64,000 bases of DNA, taken from the NCBI GenBank assembly GCA_035500095.1, contig DATJXN010000129.1, positions 39,411 through 103,410 of the forward strand. The letters are read 5' to 3'. The stretch is from Candidatus Binataceae bacterium (lineage in GTDB: Bacteria; Desulfobacterota; Binatia; Binatales; Binataceae). Below are positions 26,545-35,634 of this stretch, one piece after another. Position 1 is the stretch's first letter. Each line of letters starts with the position of its first letter. The notes under the pieces are model-generated. The model saw only the letters and a program-made list of their open reading frames with translations, did not search any database and was not told the origin of the DNA. The position numbers and the translations under genes are program-made.

Positions 26545-27129
26545 TCAGTTACAGGCGCAAAGGTTGCACGCGGTCTGGCCGGTCAACGACGGCGAATTCT
26601 CGAGCTGACTGGAGGGTGAAGTCGATGCTGCGGTACCGGGCGGCTGCGCGGGATTCGCGGATGAGCCCGAGGGAGCGGTACCCGGCGATTCGTTGTTCGC
26701 CGTGCTGTTAAGTCCGGGGGATTGCCCCGGCTGAATAAACGGCGATTGCGCCCCGCGCGTGAGATAGCTGAAGCAGGCTCCAGAGGCCGCCGAGCGCGCT
26801 GCGCTATAGTTCGACGCGCTGACGAAGCCCGACCATTGCGTGGCTGACCCGGTAGTGAAGCAGGAGCAGTTGAACAGTCGCGGGCCAGGAGTCGGCTGCG
26901 GAGTTGGAATCGCGACCGGCGTCTGCAGCGGCGTCGCCACGGCGGCCGGAACAGCGACCAGGACCGACGGCGCACCGGGCAGGACCGGCACCGAAGGCTG
27001 CGTGAGCGGGGGCGGCCCGGGGGGCGGCGGGGGCAGTTGCGCGCGCGCGGCGCCGCCAACCGAGGTCAGCATAAGCAGTGTTGCGATTGCAACGCGAGCG
27101 GCCGGACAAATTCCTCTCAAAATTGTCAT
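26545..27129 (-). CDS. Secreted proline-rich protein with a Cys-containing core domain
   Basis: 194 residues. A signal peptide ends near ARAQ (residue ~31). A Pro/Val/Thr-rich linker follows to ~84, then a compact segment FNCSCFTTGSATQW, then NYSAARSAASGACFSYL with four Cys or aromatic anchors. A Ser/Pro/Asn-rich spacer leads to a terminal CNLCACN. Five to six Cys suggest disulfides or metal binding outside the cell. No family recognised. It is convergent with the small lipoprotein gene and divergent from the TolC-like gene; no good Shine-Dalgarno sequence is visible. Confidence 0.6.
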   Translation of the reverse strand: MTILRGICPAARVAIATLLMLTSVGGAARAQLPPPPPGPPPLTQPSVPVLPGAPSVLVAVPAAVATPLQTPVAIPTPQPTPGPRLFNCSCFTTGSATQWSGFVSASNYSAARSAASGACFSYLTRGAQSPFIQPGQSPGLNSTANNESPGTAPSGSSANPAQPPGTAASTSPSSQLENSPSLTGQTACNLCACN

Positions 27130-27169
27130 CCCGGAAACAATTTCATCCCGAAAAACAAGTTCTCATCCC
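27126..27169. repeat. Three direct repeats of TCATCCC at the secreted-protein start
   Basis: TCATCCC occurs at 27126, 27143 and 27163, the first two followed by similar A-rich bases (GGAAACAA, GAAAAACAA). The first overlaps the start codon of the minus-strand gene. A regulator binding site is possible; chance cannot be excluded. Confidence 0.35.
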
Positions 27170-27398
27170 ACAAGCCGCGGCATGTCGCGCGCGCACCCGC
27201 GCGTCCCTGCGGCGATGGAGCGCGCCGCTATGATCCGGAAGCGGGGGTTGCGTTGCAAGCGCCCCGCGTTTGGGCAAAAGTGCCCTGTGTATTCATTTCG
27301 CTCGACGGAATTGATTTACGAAACGCACCTGCCTGCGGTTTCGTCTTTGGATGAAGTTTTTCTCGAGTGAAGTCCTTTCAGGGAGGTTCCGGACGCTT

Positions 27399-29318
27399 AT
27401 GTCGCGCAAGATATTTTCCGTCATGATCCTGATGCTGCCGGCGCTGGCGCGCCAGGCCTCGCCGCTGCTCGCGCAGACCCCGCCGATGCCGGCCGCGATG
27501 CCGACCGCGGCGGCTTCGGGACTTGCCGTCGGCGTGCCCAAGCTGCCGCCGATCGCGACCCCGCGCAACCAGCAGGTCATCCCGGTGCCGGCGCCGTTGG
27601 CGCCCGATCTGGTCGCGCCGTCAAGCCAGACCGCGCCCTTCGAGCACGGCGCGTCCGTGCTTTCGCTGCCCGCGACCCTAAGCGGCCAGATGTCGCCGAC
27701 CGAGCAGGTGGCGCCCGAGAGCATCATCAGCCAGTCCTTCCTGCGCACGCGCGACGACACGGTGCGGGGGCTTTCGCTCAAGGAGGCGATTTATATCGGA
27801 CTCGAGAACAATCCCAACATCAAGGTCGCCGAACTCGATCCGCTGGCCAGCCAGGAGTCGGTCAAGATCGCCAACGGCGCGTTCGATCCGTCGCTCACGG
27901 GCGAGGGCGACACAATGAAGAGCGTGGTGCCGGTCAGTTCGCCGTTCCAGGTGACGGGCAGCCGCGCGTTCACCAACAAGCTGTACGACTGGAACTTCGG
28001 GCTTAACAAGGTATCGGCGCTGACCAACGGCACCATGGGACTGACGTTCGACAACGAGCGCGCGTACTCCAATTCGAGCTTCTCATCGATCAATCCGTCC
28101 TACGTTCCGCAACTCGCATTGTCGGTCTCGCAGCCGCTTTTGCGCAACTTCGGCTGGAACTTTGCCACCCTTGACGTACGCATCGCCGAGTCCTCGCAAA
28201 AGGAATCGCAGTGGAACATGCTCCAGAACGTCGAGGACTTCGTGCTCCGCATCGGCGCTGACTACTGGAACGTCGTGCTCGCGGAGGAGAACCTGCAGGT
28301 GGCCGAGTACGCGCTCAGGCTGAACAGCGATCTCGTGCGCCAGAACCGGATTTCGCTCCAGGTCGGCACGCTCGCTCCGATCGATCTGCAGGAGGCGCAA
28401 TCGGCCGAGGCCACCTCGGCGGCCAACGTTTACACCGCGCAGGCGGCGCAGCGGGCCGCGCGCGCGGCGCTGCGCCAGGACGTGATGATGAATCCGGCAT
28501 CGACCTTCGTGCCGCAGGAGATCGAGCCCACCGACAAGCCCAACCCGGCGCACGAGCCGAGCCCCAATGAAGAGGTCGCGCTGGAGACCGCCATCCAGTA
28601 TCGGCCATCGCTCGAGGGGATGCGCGAAGCGATCCGCGGCGCGCTGATGCAGGTGAAGTTTTCGGAAAACCAGACCCTACCCCAGCTCAACCTGGGCGCG
28701 CAGTTCGGGCTCAACTCGACCGCCGGAACCTCGCATTGCATCCGCAACTTCAGCAATCTGCTCGGCGGCAACTGCGCGGCGACGCCGCTCGTCCCGGGTT
28801 CCGGGACCAAGCTGCCCTTCGGCGGAATCTACGGCGACGCGCTCAATCGGCTCTTCGGCTTCAGCTTTTACAACTACGCGGCGGTGCTGAACTTCGCCTA
28901 TCCGATCGACAACGCCGCCCCGCGCGCCGTGCTAGCGCAGACCCGCGTCCAGTACGAATCGCTCAGGATGCAGTACCGCGCGGCGATCTCGACCGCGGTG
29001 GTGGCGGTGCAGACGGCGCTCGCCAATCTGGTGGCGGACCAGAAGCGTGTGCAGGCGACCCGCGAAGCGACCTACTACGCGGCGGAGGCGCTGCACGACG
29101 AGGAGATCAGGTTCAAGGTCGGGATGGCGACGACGCACGACCTGCTGCAGTTCCAGGAACAGTTGATCGCGGCGCAGGGCAACCAGGTGCAGGCCGAGGT
29201 CGATCTCGAGGACGCTCGGCTTGCGCTCGAACACGAGCAGGGTACGCTGCTGCGCGCCTTTCAAATCGACTTCAAGCTCCAGGACCCGCATCGTTCGCCC
29301 TGGTACTCGAAGTTCTAA
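27399..29318 (+). CDS. TolC-family outer membrane efflux protein
   Basis: 639 residues, larger than TolC (~490). The signal peptide MSRKIFSVMILMLPALARQ ends near LLAQ. A ~90-residue Pro-rich region precedes two OEP repeats, visible as GLSLKEAIYIGLENNPNIK, then VAEYALRLNSDLVRQNRISLQVG, and later LRMQYRAAISTAVVAVQTALANLV and EIRFKVGMATTHDLLQFQEQL. The ATG at 27399 has AGGGAGG upstream and gives a clean signal peptide; ATG 27351 adds 16 residues before it. It would form the outer channel of a tripartite pump such as MacAB at 46963-50453, which has no channel of its own (inference). Confidence 0.85.
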   Translation: MSRKIFSVMILMLPALARQASPLLAQTPPMPAAMPTAAASGLAVGVPKLPPIATPRNQQVIPVPAPLAPDLVAPSSQTAPFEHGASVLSLPATLSGQMSPTEQVAPESIISQSFLRTRDDTVRGLSLKEAIYIGLENNPNIKVAELDPLASQESVKIANGAFDPSLTGEGDTMKSVVPVSSPFQVTGSRAFTNKLYDWNFGLNKVSALTNGTMGLTFDNERAYSNSSFSSINPSYVPQLALSVSQPLLRNFGWNFATLDVRIAESSQKESQWNMLQNVEDFVLRIGADYWNVVLAEENLQVAEYALRLNSDLVRQNRISLQVGTLAPIDLQEAQSAEATSAANVYTAQAAQRAARAALRQDVMMNPASTFVPQEIEPTDKPNPAHEPSPNEEVALETAIQYRPSLEGMREAIRGALMQVKFSENQTLPQLNLGAQFGLNSTAGTSHCIRNFSNLLGGNCAATPLVPGSGTKLPFGGIYGDALNRLFGFSFYNYAAVLNFAYPIDNAAPRAVLAQTRVQYESLRMQYRAAISTAVVAVQTALANLVADQKRVQATREATYYAAEALHDEEIRFKVGMATTHDLLQFQEQLIAAQGNQVQAEVDLEDARLALEHEQGTLLRAFQIDFKLQDPHRSPWYSKF

Positions 29319-29338
29319 CCCCGGCGAGGAGACCGACG

Positions 29339-29737
29339 ATGGAAAAGAAATTCATCAATCCCGGCGCGATTCACACGCCCCACGGTTATACCCATGTCGT
29401 CGAGGTGCGTGACGGCCGCCTGCTGTTCGTTTCGGGCCAGGTGGCGATCGACAAGGACGGCCAGATCGTCGGCAAGGGCGATTTGAAGGCGCAGGCGCGC
29501 AAGGCCGCGGAGAACCTGGTCGCGGCGCTCGAGGGCGCCGGCGCCTCGCTCGCCGACGTGATCAAGATGAACACCTACGTCGTCAACTACAAGCAGGACG
29601 ACTATCGCGCGATTAACGACATGCGGCGCGAATTTTTTCCCAAGGAGAATCCGCCCGCGTCCACGCTTATCGGCGTGGCGGCGCTGGCGGTGGATGGTTT
29701 GCTGGTCGAGATCGAGGCGGTGGCCGCATTGCCTTAG
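29339..29737 (+). CDS. Rid-family protein
   Basis: 132 residues of the YjgF/YER057c/UK114 fold, forming trimers. VSGQVAIDKDGQIVGKGD, then VIKMNTYVVNYKQDD and LLVEIEAVAALP are family segments. The Arg that binds the substrate carboxylate in true RidA (in a P-x-R-S context) is not present in NPPASTLIGVA, so enamine/imine deaminase activity cannot be assumed; it belongs to another Rid subfamily. GAGGAGA precedes the ATG. It starts 20 bases after the TolC-like gene. Confidence 0.85.
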   Translation: MEKKFINPGAIHTPHGYTHVVEVRDGRLLFVSGQVAIDKDGQIVGKGDLKAQARKAAENLVAALEGAGASLADVIKMNTYVVNYKQDDYRAINDMRREFFPKENPPASTLIGVAALAVDGLLVEIEAVAALP

Positions 29738-29807
29738 CCACGCGCGCCTTGCCGGGGAAAGCGTGGCTCACGCGCTCGAGGTCGAGAGCGTCGCCAGGGA
29801 ATGGAGG

Positions 29808-30272
29808 TCACTCCTCGGCCGGGCGATAGACTATCTCCAGCCGCTCGAGGAAATTCGCGAGTTCGCGGGCGAGCCGCGCGGCCTCCTCGAAATCCTGCTG
29901 CTTGCCCGCCTGTTCGAGACCGCGGCCGATGTCGGTTACCGCGTCGAGTCCGTAGCTTCCGCCTTCGCCTTTCAGCTTGTGGCCGAGCGTGGCGATCGCT
30001 TGAGCGTCGCGACGCTCGGCCGCGGCCAGCAGCGCGCGGGCATCTTCACTCTTGCGGTTGAGAAAGCCCGGAACCAGGTCGCTCAAATCCTGATCGACCT
30101 GAACTACAATACGTTCCGCGCAGGCCGCGGGAGCGTCCTCCGCGCTCTTGCCGGCCGCCAGTGCGGGGGACGGCGCTTCCTGCGCCGCCGGCTCGACGGT
30201 GTCGCGGATGGCCTTTAGCAAGGTCGAGCGCTTTACCGGCTTGGTCACATGGGCGTCGCACCCCATCTTCAA
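29808..30272 (-). pseudogene. C-terminal fragment of the hybrid histidine kinase: receiver end plus Hpt domain
   Basis: 154 residues from the ATG used as start, but the same frame continues upstream to ~30350, giving LEQGDRRRPTPIIALTAFAHEEALRR and KMGCDAHVTKPV. That is the second half of a response-regulator receiver, including its conserved Lys. The Hpt domain follows, with phospho-His in ATLGHKLKGEGGSYG. The preceding kinase frame stops at 30269 after losing the receiver sense near 30350. One missing base would rejoin them into a ~1378-residue protein. Confidence 0.75.
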
Positions 30273-33200
30273 ACTCCTTCGCAGGGCTTCTTCATGAGCG
30301 AAAGCGGTAAGCGCGATAATCGGCGTGGGCCGGCGGCGGTCTCCCTGCTCGAGCGGCGAATCGCGGCCACCGCTTCATAGCCGTCCATCACCGGCGTCTG
30401 GAGATCCATCAGAATAGCGTCGTAATGGCCGGCTGCGAACTTCTGCACCGCGACCTCGCCGTTCTCGGCATGGTCGAGCAGGTAGGGCGTATCTTTCAGA
30501 TAGCCCTGAATTACGAGGCGATTATCGGCCGAGTCTTCCGCCAGCAGAATTCTGAGCGGCCTGTCGATCACGGCCGCTGCGCGAGGTGGGGGCGCCTGCT
30601 GAATGAAGGTGTCACGCGGCGCGGAATGGCCGGCGGCCGCATGGGCGCCGTTGCTGTAGGCATGGCCGCCGGCTCCGACGCTGCACGCCGCGGCGAGCGT
30701 CGCCCAAAGCTGCGCACGCCGCACGGGCTTGAGCAGGTAGCGGCAACGCGGGCCTTGCTCGAAACCACCCGCACGCAGCCGTTCGAGCTGTGCATTGAGG
30801 TTATTCGCCGCAAGCATCAGCACCAAAGCTTCGCCGGGCGCAGGCGCCGCACCAAGGATATGCCGTGCGAGCGCGCCTTCGCCGGCCTCCAGCGCGCGAT
30901 GGTCGGCGACGATCGCGTCATAGGGCCGTCCCTCGCCTCGCGCACGCTCGACCTGGCCTAGCGCGGCGCCGCCGTCTGTGGCCACCTCTACCTCGGCGCC
31001 GGTGTGGGCCAGCAATTCGGCTACGATGGCGCGGCTCGTTGACGAGTCGTCGACCAGCAGCAGGCGCTTGCCCTCAAGGCGCGCGATGGATGCCGAAATC
31101 GCCGAGGCCTTCGCAGGCGTGCCGGGTTGAAGCGCGAGCGCGATGGTGAAACTGAAAGCGCTGCCCGCGCCCGGCCGGCTTTCGACCGCGATGCTTCCGT
31201 TCATCAACTCGACCAGGCGTTTTACGATCGCGAGGCCAAGGCCGCTGCCGCCGCACCTGTGGCCGATCGTCGAATCCGTCTGGGTAAAGCTCAAGAAGAT
31301 CGCTTCCTGCCGATCCGCCGGAATTCCGATACCCGTGTCGCGGACGACGAAGCGCAGCCTCGCACGTCTGACCGTCGCGGCCGGGCCGGGAGCGGCGGCC
31401 GCGCCTTCGGCGTCCGCCTGCGCGTCCTCGGCCGCCTCGATGGTCAAGGTCACTTCGCCGCGTGCGGTAAATTTGATCGCGTTGCCGAGCAGGTTTATCA
31501 GGATTTGCCGCAGACGCAGCGGATCGCCGACGACCGCCGTGGGAAGCGCGCAAGGAATGCGCAGCGCCAGTTCGAGACCCTTCTCATGCGCCTGCGGCGC
31601 CATCGTTTCCGTCGCGCCTTCGGCCAGTTCGGCCAGGTCGAAATCAGAGTACTCGAGGCTGAGCCGTCCGCTCTCGACCTTGGAGAGGTCGAGGATGCCG
31701 TCTATCAGGTTGAGCAACGAGGCGCTGTTGTTGCGCATGGTTTCGAGATAGAGGCGCTGTTCGCCGGTGAGCGGGGTTTCCCACAGCAGATCGGCCATCC
31801 CGAAGACCGCGTTCATCGGCGTGCGAATCTCGTGCGACATCATCGAGAGTAATTGAGACTTTGCCGCCGAACCTGCCAGCGCCGCTTCGCGCGCGGCAAT
31901 CAACTCGCGCTCGGTCTGTTTGAGCGCGCTGATGTCACGTACGAAGGAAACCACGCACGGTTCGCCGCCCAGTTCAACCGTAACCGCGGAAACGAGCGAC
32001 GGTATAATCCTTCCGTCTCGAGTCCGGCACAGCGAGTCGAAATTCCTAATCCGCCCCTCCCGCCCGATCTTTTCAGTGAAGGCCGCGAGCTGCTGCTGAT
32101 CGGCCCAGATTCCAAGCTCCTCCGCCGTTTTTCTCCGCGCCTCCTCCCGCGTATAGCCGAACATCTCGAAGCCGTTGTTGACGTCGATATAGCGACCGTC
32201 GCGCAGGCGCTTGATCGTGATCGCGTCGAGGCCGGCGTCGAAAATTCGGCGCAGGCTCTCTTCGCCCTGGCGGAGCTGGCGCCGTGCTGTTTCGCGCTCG
32301 GCGATTTCGCTGCGCAGCCGGGCCTGGCTCGCCTCGAGCTCGCGCCGCTCGGCCGAAAGCGCCTCGCGCGCGGCGCGTAATTCGCGCTCGGTGCGTTTGA
32401 TCTCGGTCACGTCGCGCGTCGCCGCGACGATGCAGGTCTCGCCGCCGAGGTTGATGAGTGAAGCGGAGACCAGGTGATCGGTCAGGCGTCCGTCCTTCAT
32501 CCGCAAAGTGCATTCCAGGCTGCGCACGCGTCCCTCGGTCTTGAGCAGCCGTAACAGGCGCTGGAGCTGCTCGGGGTCGTGCCACAGGACCAATTCCATC
32601 GGGCTGTGCCCGAGCGCCTCGTCGCGCGTGTAACCGGTCAGGTCGGAAAAGGCCTGGTTGACGTCGAGATAGCGGCCGTCTTTGAGACGGATAAGGGTGA
32701 TACTGTCGCCCGTAGCCTCGAGCACCTTGCGCAGCCTCTCCTCGCTGGCAACGACCTGGCTGCGGCTGAGCTCCAGCTCGCGCAGCTCAACGGTCAGTGC
32801 TTCTCGCGCCGCGGACAGTTCGCGTTCCGCTCGCTTACGCGTAGAGATGTCGTGCCCGATCGAGATTACGCATTCCCCGCCGGCGATCTCGACCATCGTC
32901 GCGGAAACGAGGCTCGGCACTATTCGGCCATCCCTGTTACGCAGATCGGCCTCGAAATTGCGCACCCTGCCGTGCGCGCGCAGCTCACGCACAAAGTCGC
33001 GCAGCTGCGGGCGGGACCAGCGGCCCAGCTTGAGAGGGGAAACGCCGAGGACTTCTTCCCGCGTATAGCCGGTCTTGAGGAATTCGCGGTTGACCTCCAG
33101 CGTGGCGCCGTCGGACATGCGCGTGATCGCCATGCTGTCGGTGAGGGTGTCGAAGACCTTGCGCAGCACCGCTTCGCTATCGCGCAGGCTTCGCTCAGCT

Positions 33201-33943
33201 CGCTCGCGCCCGGCCATAATCGACGTGCGCTGGGCGAGCGCATCGGCCAGCTCCCTATGGCTCCTGCGCGAACGGTCCATCCACTGGGACACTTCCGCGC
33301 GGTACCGCTCGCGCGTCGCAAGGACGAAGTGACCGAGTGCGATCCCCAGCGCGACACCGAAATATCGATAAGCGCTCTGTCTGTCGAACGGCGCGTGCAT
33401 CAATTCCGGCATCACTGCCGTCGCCAATGCGACCACGCTCAACCCCGCCTGCCAGCGAGCGGACCACTCAAGTAGCGCACCCGTACCGATCAGAGTGAAG
33501 GTGAGAGTGATGGTAAGCGGTACGAGGTCGCCCGTGAGGAGGCGCAACTTGAGGGTCAGTGCGTGAATCGCGATCAGGTTTGCCAGGCAGACCAGCCGCC
33601 AGTGGCGTTCGAACCATCGTAAATACGTGAGCGCGAATACGCAGAGGGTTAACCCAACAGCGGCGGCGTGCAGCACGGCGTCCGCGAGCTTCAGCGGCGG
33701 AGGAATGAAAAAATCGGCGACGAGATAGAGAATCTCGAAACCGGCCAATAATAGCGCGCCGGTTCGCAGCAGCTGCAGGTTCCAACCCGGGACCGCTGTT
33801 TCGAGTTCGTTAAATCCGGGAGGCGGCTTGCGCGCGTCCGATGTCTGCTCCGCAGCCGGAGCGGACATCGCGGACGCCCACTTATCAGCAGAAGTTCCCA
33901 CGTCAATGCTGGAATCGGCCGGCGCTCGTTTCCTGACCGCCAT
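30269..33943 (-). CDS. Membrane-bound hybrid sensor histidine kinase with three PAS domains, truncated by a frameshift
   Basis: 1224 residues as read. Six membrane helices (~61-210) are followed by three PAS units with the repeated LRKVFDTLTDS / LRKVLEATGDS / LRRIFDAGLDA starts and TGYTREE-type motifs. HisKA has MMSHEIRTPMN (His ~704). The HATPase domain has NLLGNAIKFTARGE, DTGIGIPAD and GGSGLGLAIVKRL. Receiver 1 starts LLLVDDSSTS (~960). Receiver 2 starts ILLAEDSADN and has phospho-Asp in AILMDLQTPVMDG, but the last 30 residues are out of frame. ATG 33943 has GGAG eight bases upstream; the frame to 34219 is probably non-coding. Signal sensed unknown. Confidence 0.85.
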   Translation of the reverse strand: MAVRKRAPADSSIDVGTSADKWASAMSAPAAEQTSDARKPPPGFNELETAVPGWNLQLLRTGALLLAGFEILYLVADFFIPPPLKLADAVLHAAAVGLTLCVFALTYLRWFERHWRLVCLANLIAIHALTLKLRLLTGDLVPLTITLTFTLIGTGALLEWSARWQAGLSVVALATAVMPELMHAPFDRQSAYRYFGVALGIALGHFVLATRERYRAEVSQWMDRSRRSHRELADALAQRTSIMAGRERAERSLRDSEAVLRKVFDTLTDSMAITRMSDGATLEVNREFLKTGYTREEVLGVSPLKLGRWSRPQLRDFVRELRAHGRVRNFEADLRNRDGRIVPSLVSATMVEIAGGECVISIGHDISTRKRAERELSAAREALTVELRELELSRSQVVASEERLRKVLEATGDSITLIRLKDGRYLDVNQAFSDLTGYTRDEALGHSPMELVLWHDPEQLQRLLRLLKTEGRVRSLECTLRMKDGRLTDHLVSASLINLGGETCIVAATRDVTEIKRTERELRAAREALSAERRELEASQARLRSEIAERETARRQLRQGEESLRRIFDAGLDAITIKRLRDGRYIDVNNGFEMFGYTREEARRKTAEELGIWADQQQLAAFTEKIGREGRIRNFDSLCRTRDGRIIPSLVSAVTVELGGEPCVVSFVRDISALKQTERELIAAREAALAGSAAKSQLLSMMSHEIRTPMNAVFGMADLLWETPLTGEQRLYLETMRNNSASLLNLIDGILDLSKVESGRLSLEYSDFDLAELAEGATETMAPQAHEKGLELALRIPCALPTAVVGDPLRLRQILINLLGNAIKFTARGEVTLTIEAAEDAQADAEGAAAAPGPAATVRRARLRFVVRDTGIGIPADRQEAIFLSFTQTDSTIGHRCGGSGLGLAIVKRLVELMNGSIAVESRPGAGSAFSFTIALALQPGTPAKASAISASIARLEGKRLLLVDDSSTSRAIVAELLAHTGAEVEVATDGGAALGQVERARGEGRPYDAIVADHRALEAGEGALARHILGAAPAPGEALVLMLAANNLNAQLERLRAGGFEQGPRCRYLLKPVRRAQLWATLAAACSVGAGGHAYSNGAHAAAGHSAPRDTFIQQAPPPRAAAVIDRPLRILLAEDSADNRLVIQGYLKDTPYLLDHAENGEVAVQKFAAGHYDAILMDLQTPVMDGYEAVAAIRRSSRETAAGPRRLSRLPLSLMKKPCEGV

Positions 33944-34258
33944 TGACGATGCTCCGTTGCTCCTGCCTATCGATACATCGAGGCGCAAGAGCCGCCGTAT
34001 AGTAGCAATTCGCAGTAACAAGCGCGACGGTCCCGTTTCGCAGCCTAATCCGTGCAAAGGATATTCCCGTGCAAAATAACGCCAACTGGCGAAAGGGACG
34101 GCTTCGATCGTTACAGGACCGAGAACTATGCCTCGGAAATGATACATCGAGCGGCAGTCACCGTCTCGAGAAAGACGCAAACTCTGGAAGTTGCCAACGT
34201 CGCGCAATTTCTCAAGCACGATCGGCGCCGCGGGCGAGAAACCACGAGGAACCAGTAT
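33944..34258. other. Intergenic region between the kinase and the transsulfuration gene
   Basis: 315 bases upstream of the kinase with no convincing gene; the kinase frame stays open through most of it but reads as unconserved, Arg-rich sequence. It holds a pair of direct repeats (see the next entry) and, on the minus strand at about 34082 to 34055, a weak promoter-like TTGGCG, 16 bases, TATCCT. Confidence 0.5.
34050..34075 (-). promoter_or_regulatory. Direct repeat CCGTGCAAA x2, candidate regulator site upstream of the kinase
   Basis: Identical 9-base units at 34050-34058 and 34067-34075, period 17, lie about 110 bases upstream of the kinase start and overlap a weak promoter-like sequence. 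Spaced direct repeats are typical of response-regulator sites; the role is inferred. Confidence 0.35.
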
Positions 34259-35419
34259 TCAGCAGGCAGCGAGTGCACGCGTAAAGTCTTCGATCAGATC
34301 TTCGGTAGCCTCGAGACCCACCGAGAACCGGATCAATCCTTCCGCGATTCCCGCGCGTGCGCGTTCCTGCGGCGTCATCCCGGAGTGCGACGTCGTTGCC
34401 GGCCGCGTGATCAGGCTTTCGACGCCGCCCAGGCTCGGCGCCGAGATCGGCAGCGTCACGTGGTCGATAAACCGTTCCGCGGCAGCCACGCCGCCTTCGA
34501 GCTCGAAGCTCAGCATCCCACCGAAACCGTCGAGCAGCTCACGGGCGCGCGGATGGTCGGGGCTGCTCTCGAGTCCCGGGTACTTGACCCGCCGCACCTT
34601 CGGATGAGCCTCAAAGAAGCGCGCGATCTTGAGCGCGCTCTCGTTCTGATAACGCACTCGCACCGCAAGCGTTTTCATCCCGCGATGAAGGAGGAAGCAG
34701 GCGTGCGGATCGAGAACGCCGCCCAGATGGTTGAGCTTGTGCGAGACCTTTTCGACCAACTCCGCGCGTCCGATAACCGCGCCGGCCACGATGTCGGAGT
34801 GGCCGTTTAAGTACTTGGTGCAGCTGTGCAAGGACAGGTCGAAGCCGACCTCCGCCGGGCGGAAATTGACCGGGCTTGCGAAGGTGTTGTCGATGATCGA
34901 CACGAGGCCGTGGGCCGCGGCGAACTCGACCACCGCGCGCAGGTTCGCCACACCCATCAGCGGGTTGGAAACCGTCTCGACATAGATCGCGCGCGTGCGC
35001 CCAGTGAGCTGTTCGCGCCACGACGCCGGGTCGCCGGCGTCGATGAAGTCGGCGCCAATCTGAAGCGCAGGCAGGTCGGCCGTCAGCAGGTCGTGAGTGC
35101 CGCCGTACAGACAATCCTGGGCGAGCAGACGGTCGCCCGCGCCGAGCAGCGCGAGCAATGTGGCGGAAATCGCCGCCATCCCGCTTCCCGTCACCAGCGC
35201 CGCCTCTGCATTTTCGAGCGCCGCCAGCTTGCGATGCAGCACGTCGTGATTCGGCGTGTTGCTCAGCCGGATGTAGCGGAGGTCGTGGTAATTCTGCTCG
35301 CCGCGATAGGCAAAGGTCGCGGACTGGAAAATCGGCATAGCGACCGCGCCGCCGATGAGCGGGTCGGGCTCGCCGGCGTGAATCAGTTTGGTTTCGATTG
35401 CCCGGATAACCTTCGACAT
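34259..35419 (-). CDS. PLP-dependent transsulfuration enzyme (cystathionine gamma-synthase / beta-lyase family)
   Basis: 386 residues of the Cys/Met-metabolism PLP family. The PLP Lys is in LHSCTKYLNGHSD; ETVSNPLMGVANL, ALVTGSGMAAISA and the C-terminal SLGGVESLITRPATTSHS are conserved. The IRLSNTPNH start of the second motif and ETKLIHAG N-terminus fit. Synthase, beta-lyase and gamma-lyase cannot be told apart by eye. GAGG lies six bases before the ATG. The next gene starts divergently, so the two share the intergenic region 35420-35634. No methionine gene or SAM-riboswitch structure seen. Confidence 0.88.
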   Translation of the reverse strand: MSKVIRAIETKLIHAGEPDPLIGGAVAMPIFQSATFAYRGEQNYHDLRYIRLSNTPNHDVLHRKLAALENAEAALVTGSGMAAISATLLALLGAGDRLLAQDCLYGGTHDLLTADLPALQIGADFIDAGDPASWREQLTGRTRAIYVETVSNPLMGVANLRAVVEFAAAHGLVSIIDNTFASPVNFRPAEVGFDLSLHSCTKYLNGHSDIVAGAVIGRAELVEKVSHKLNHLGGVLDPHACFLLHRGMKTLAVRVRYQNESALKIARFFEAHPKVRRVKYPGLESSPDHPRARELLDGFGGMLSFELEGGVAAAERFIDHVTLPISAPSLGGVESLITRPATTSHSGMTPQERARAGIAEGLIRFSVGLEATEDLIEDFTRALAAC

Positions 35420-35634
35420 GGCGCACCTCGGCGGGCGGCAGCTCGATACAACCGCGGTCCGGAAAAGATCCGCCGCTTTGGACGAGCTGAAGCGGGAATT
35501 TTTGCTCTTTTAGCATCATGGATGGTGATTTCACACTGCTCCGGCCGTCGCCTTTCGTGCCGCTTCGCGCGCGGCTAAGCTTAAGGTTCCAAACGCGGCT
35601 GCGCGGGCATGAAGGAGCAGGGAGCGCAACGAAA

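Noticed and set aside
33944..34219. 92-residue N-terminal extension of the histidine kinase
   Set aside because: Arg-rich, unlike a sensor, and it covers promoter-like and repeat elements; ATG 33943 has its own Shine-Dalgarno site.
35420..35517. SAM riboswitch upstream of the transsulfuration gene
   Set aside because: I could not find the conserved core or pseudoknot pairing of known SAM riboswitches in the leader.
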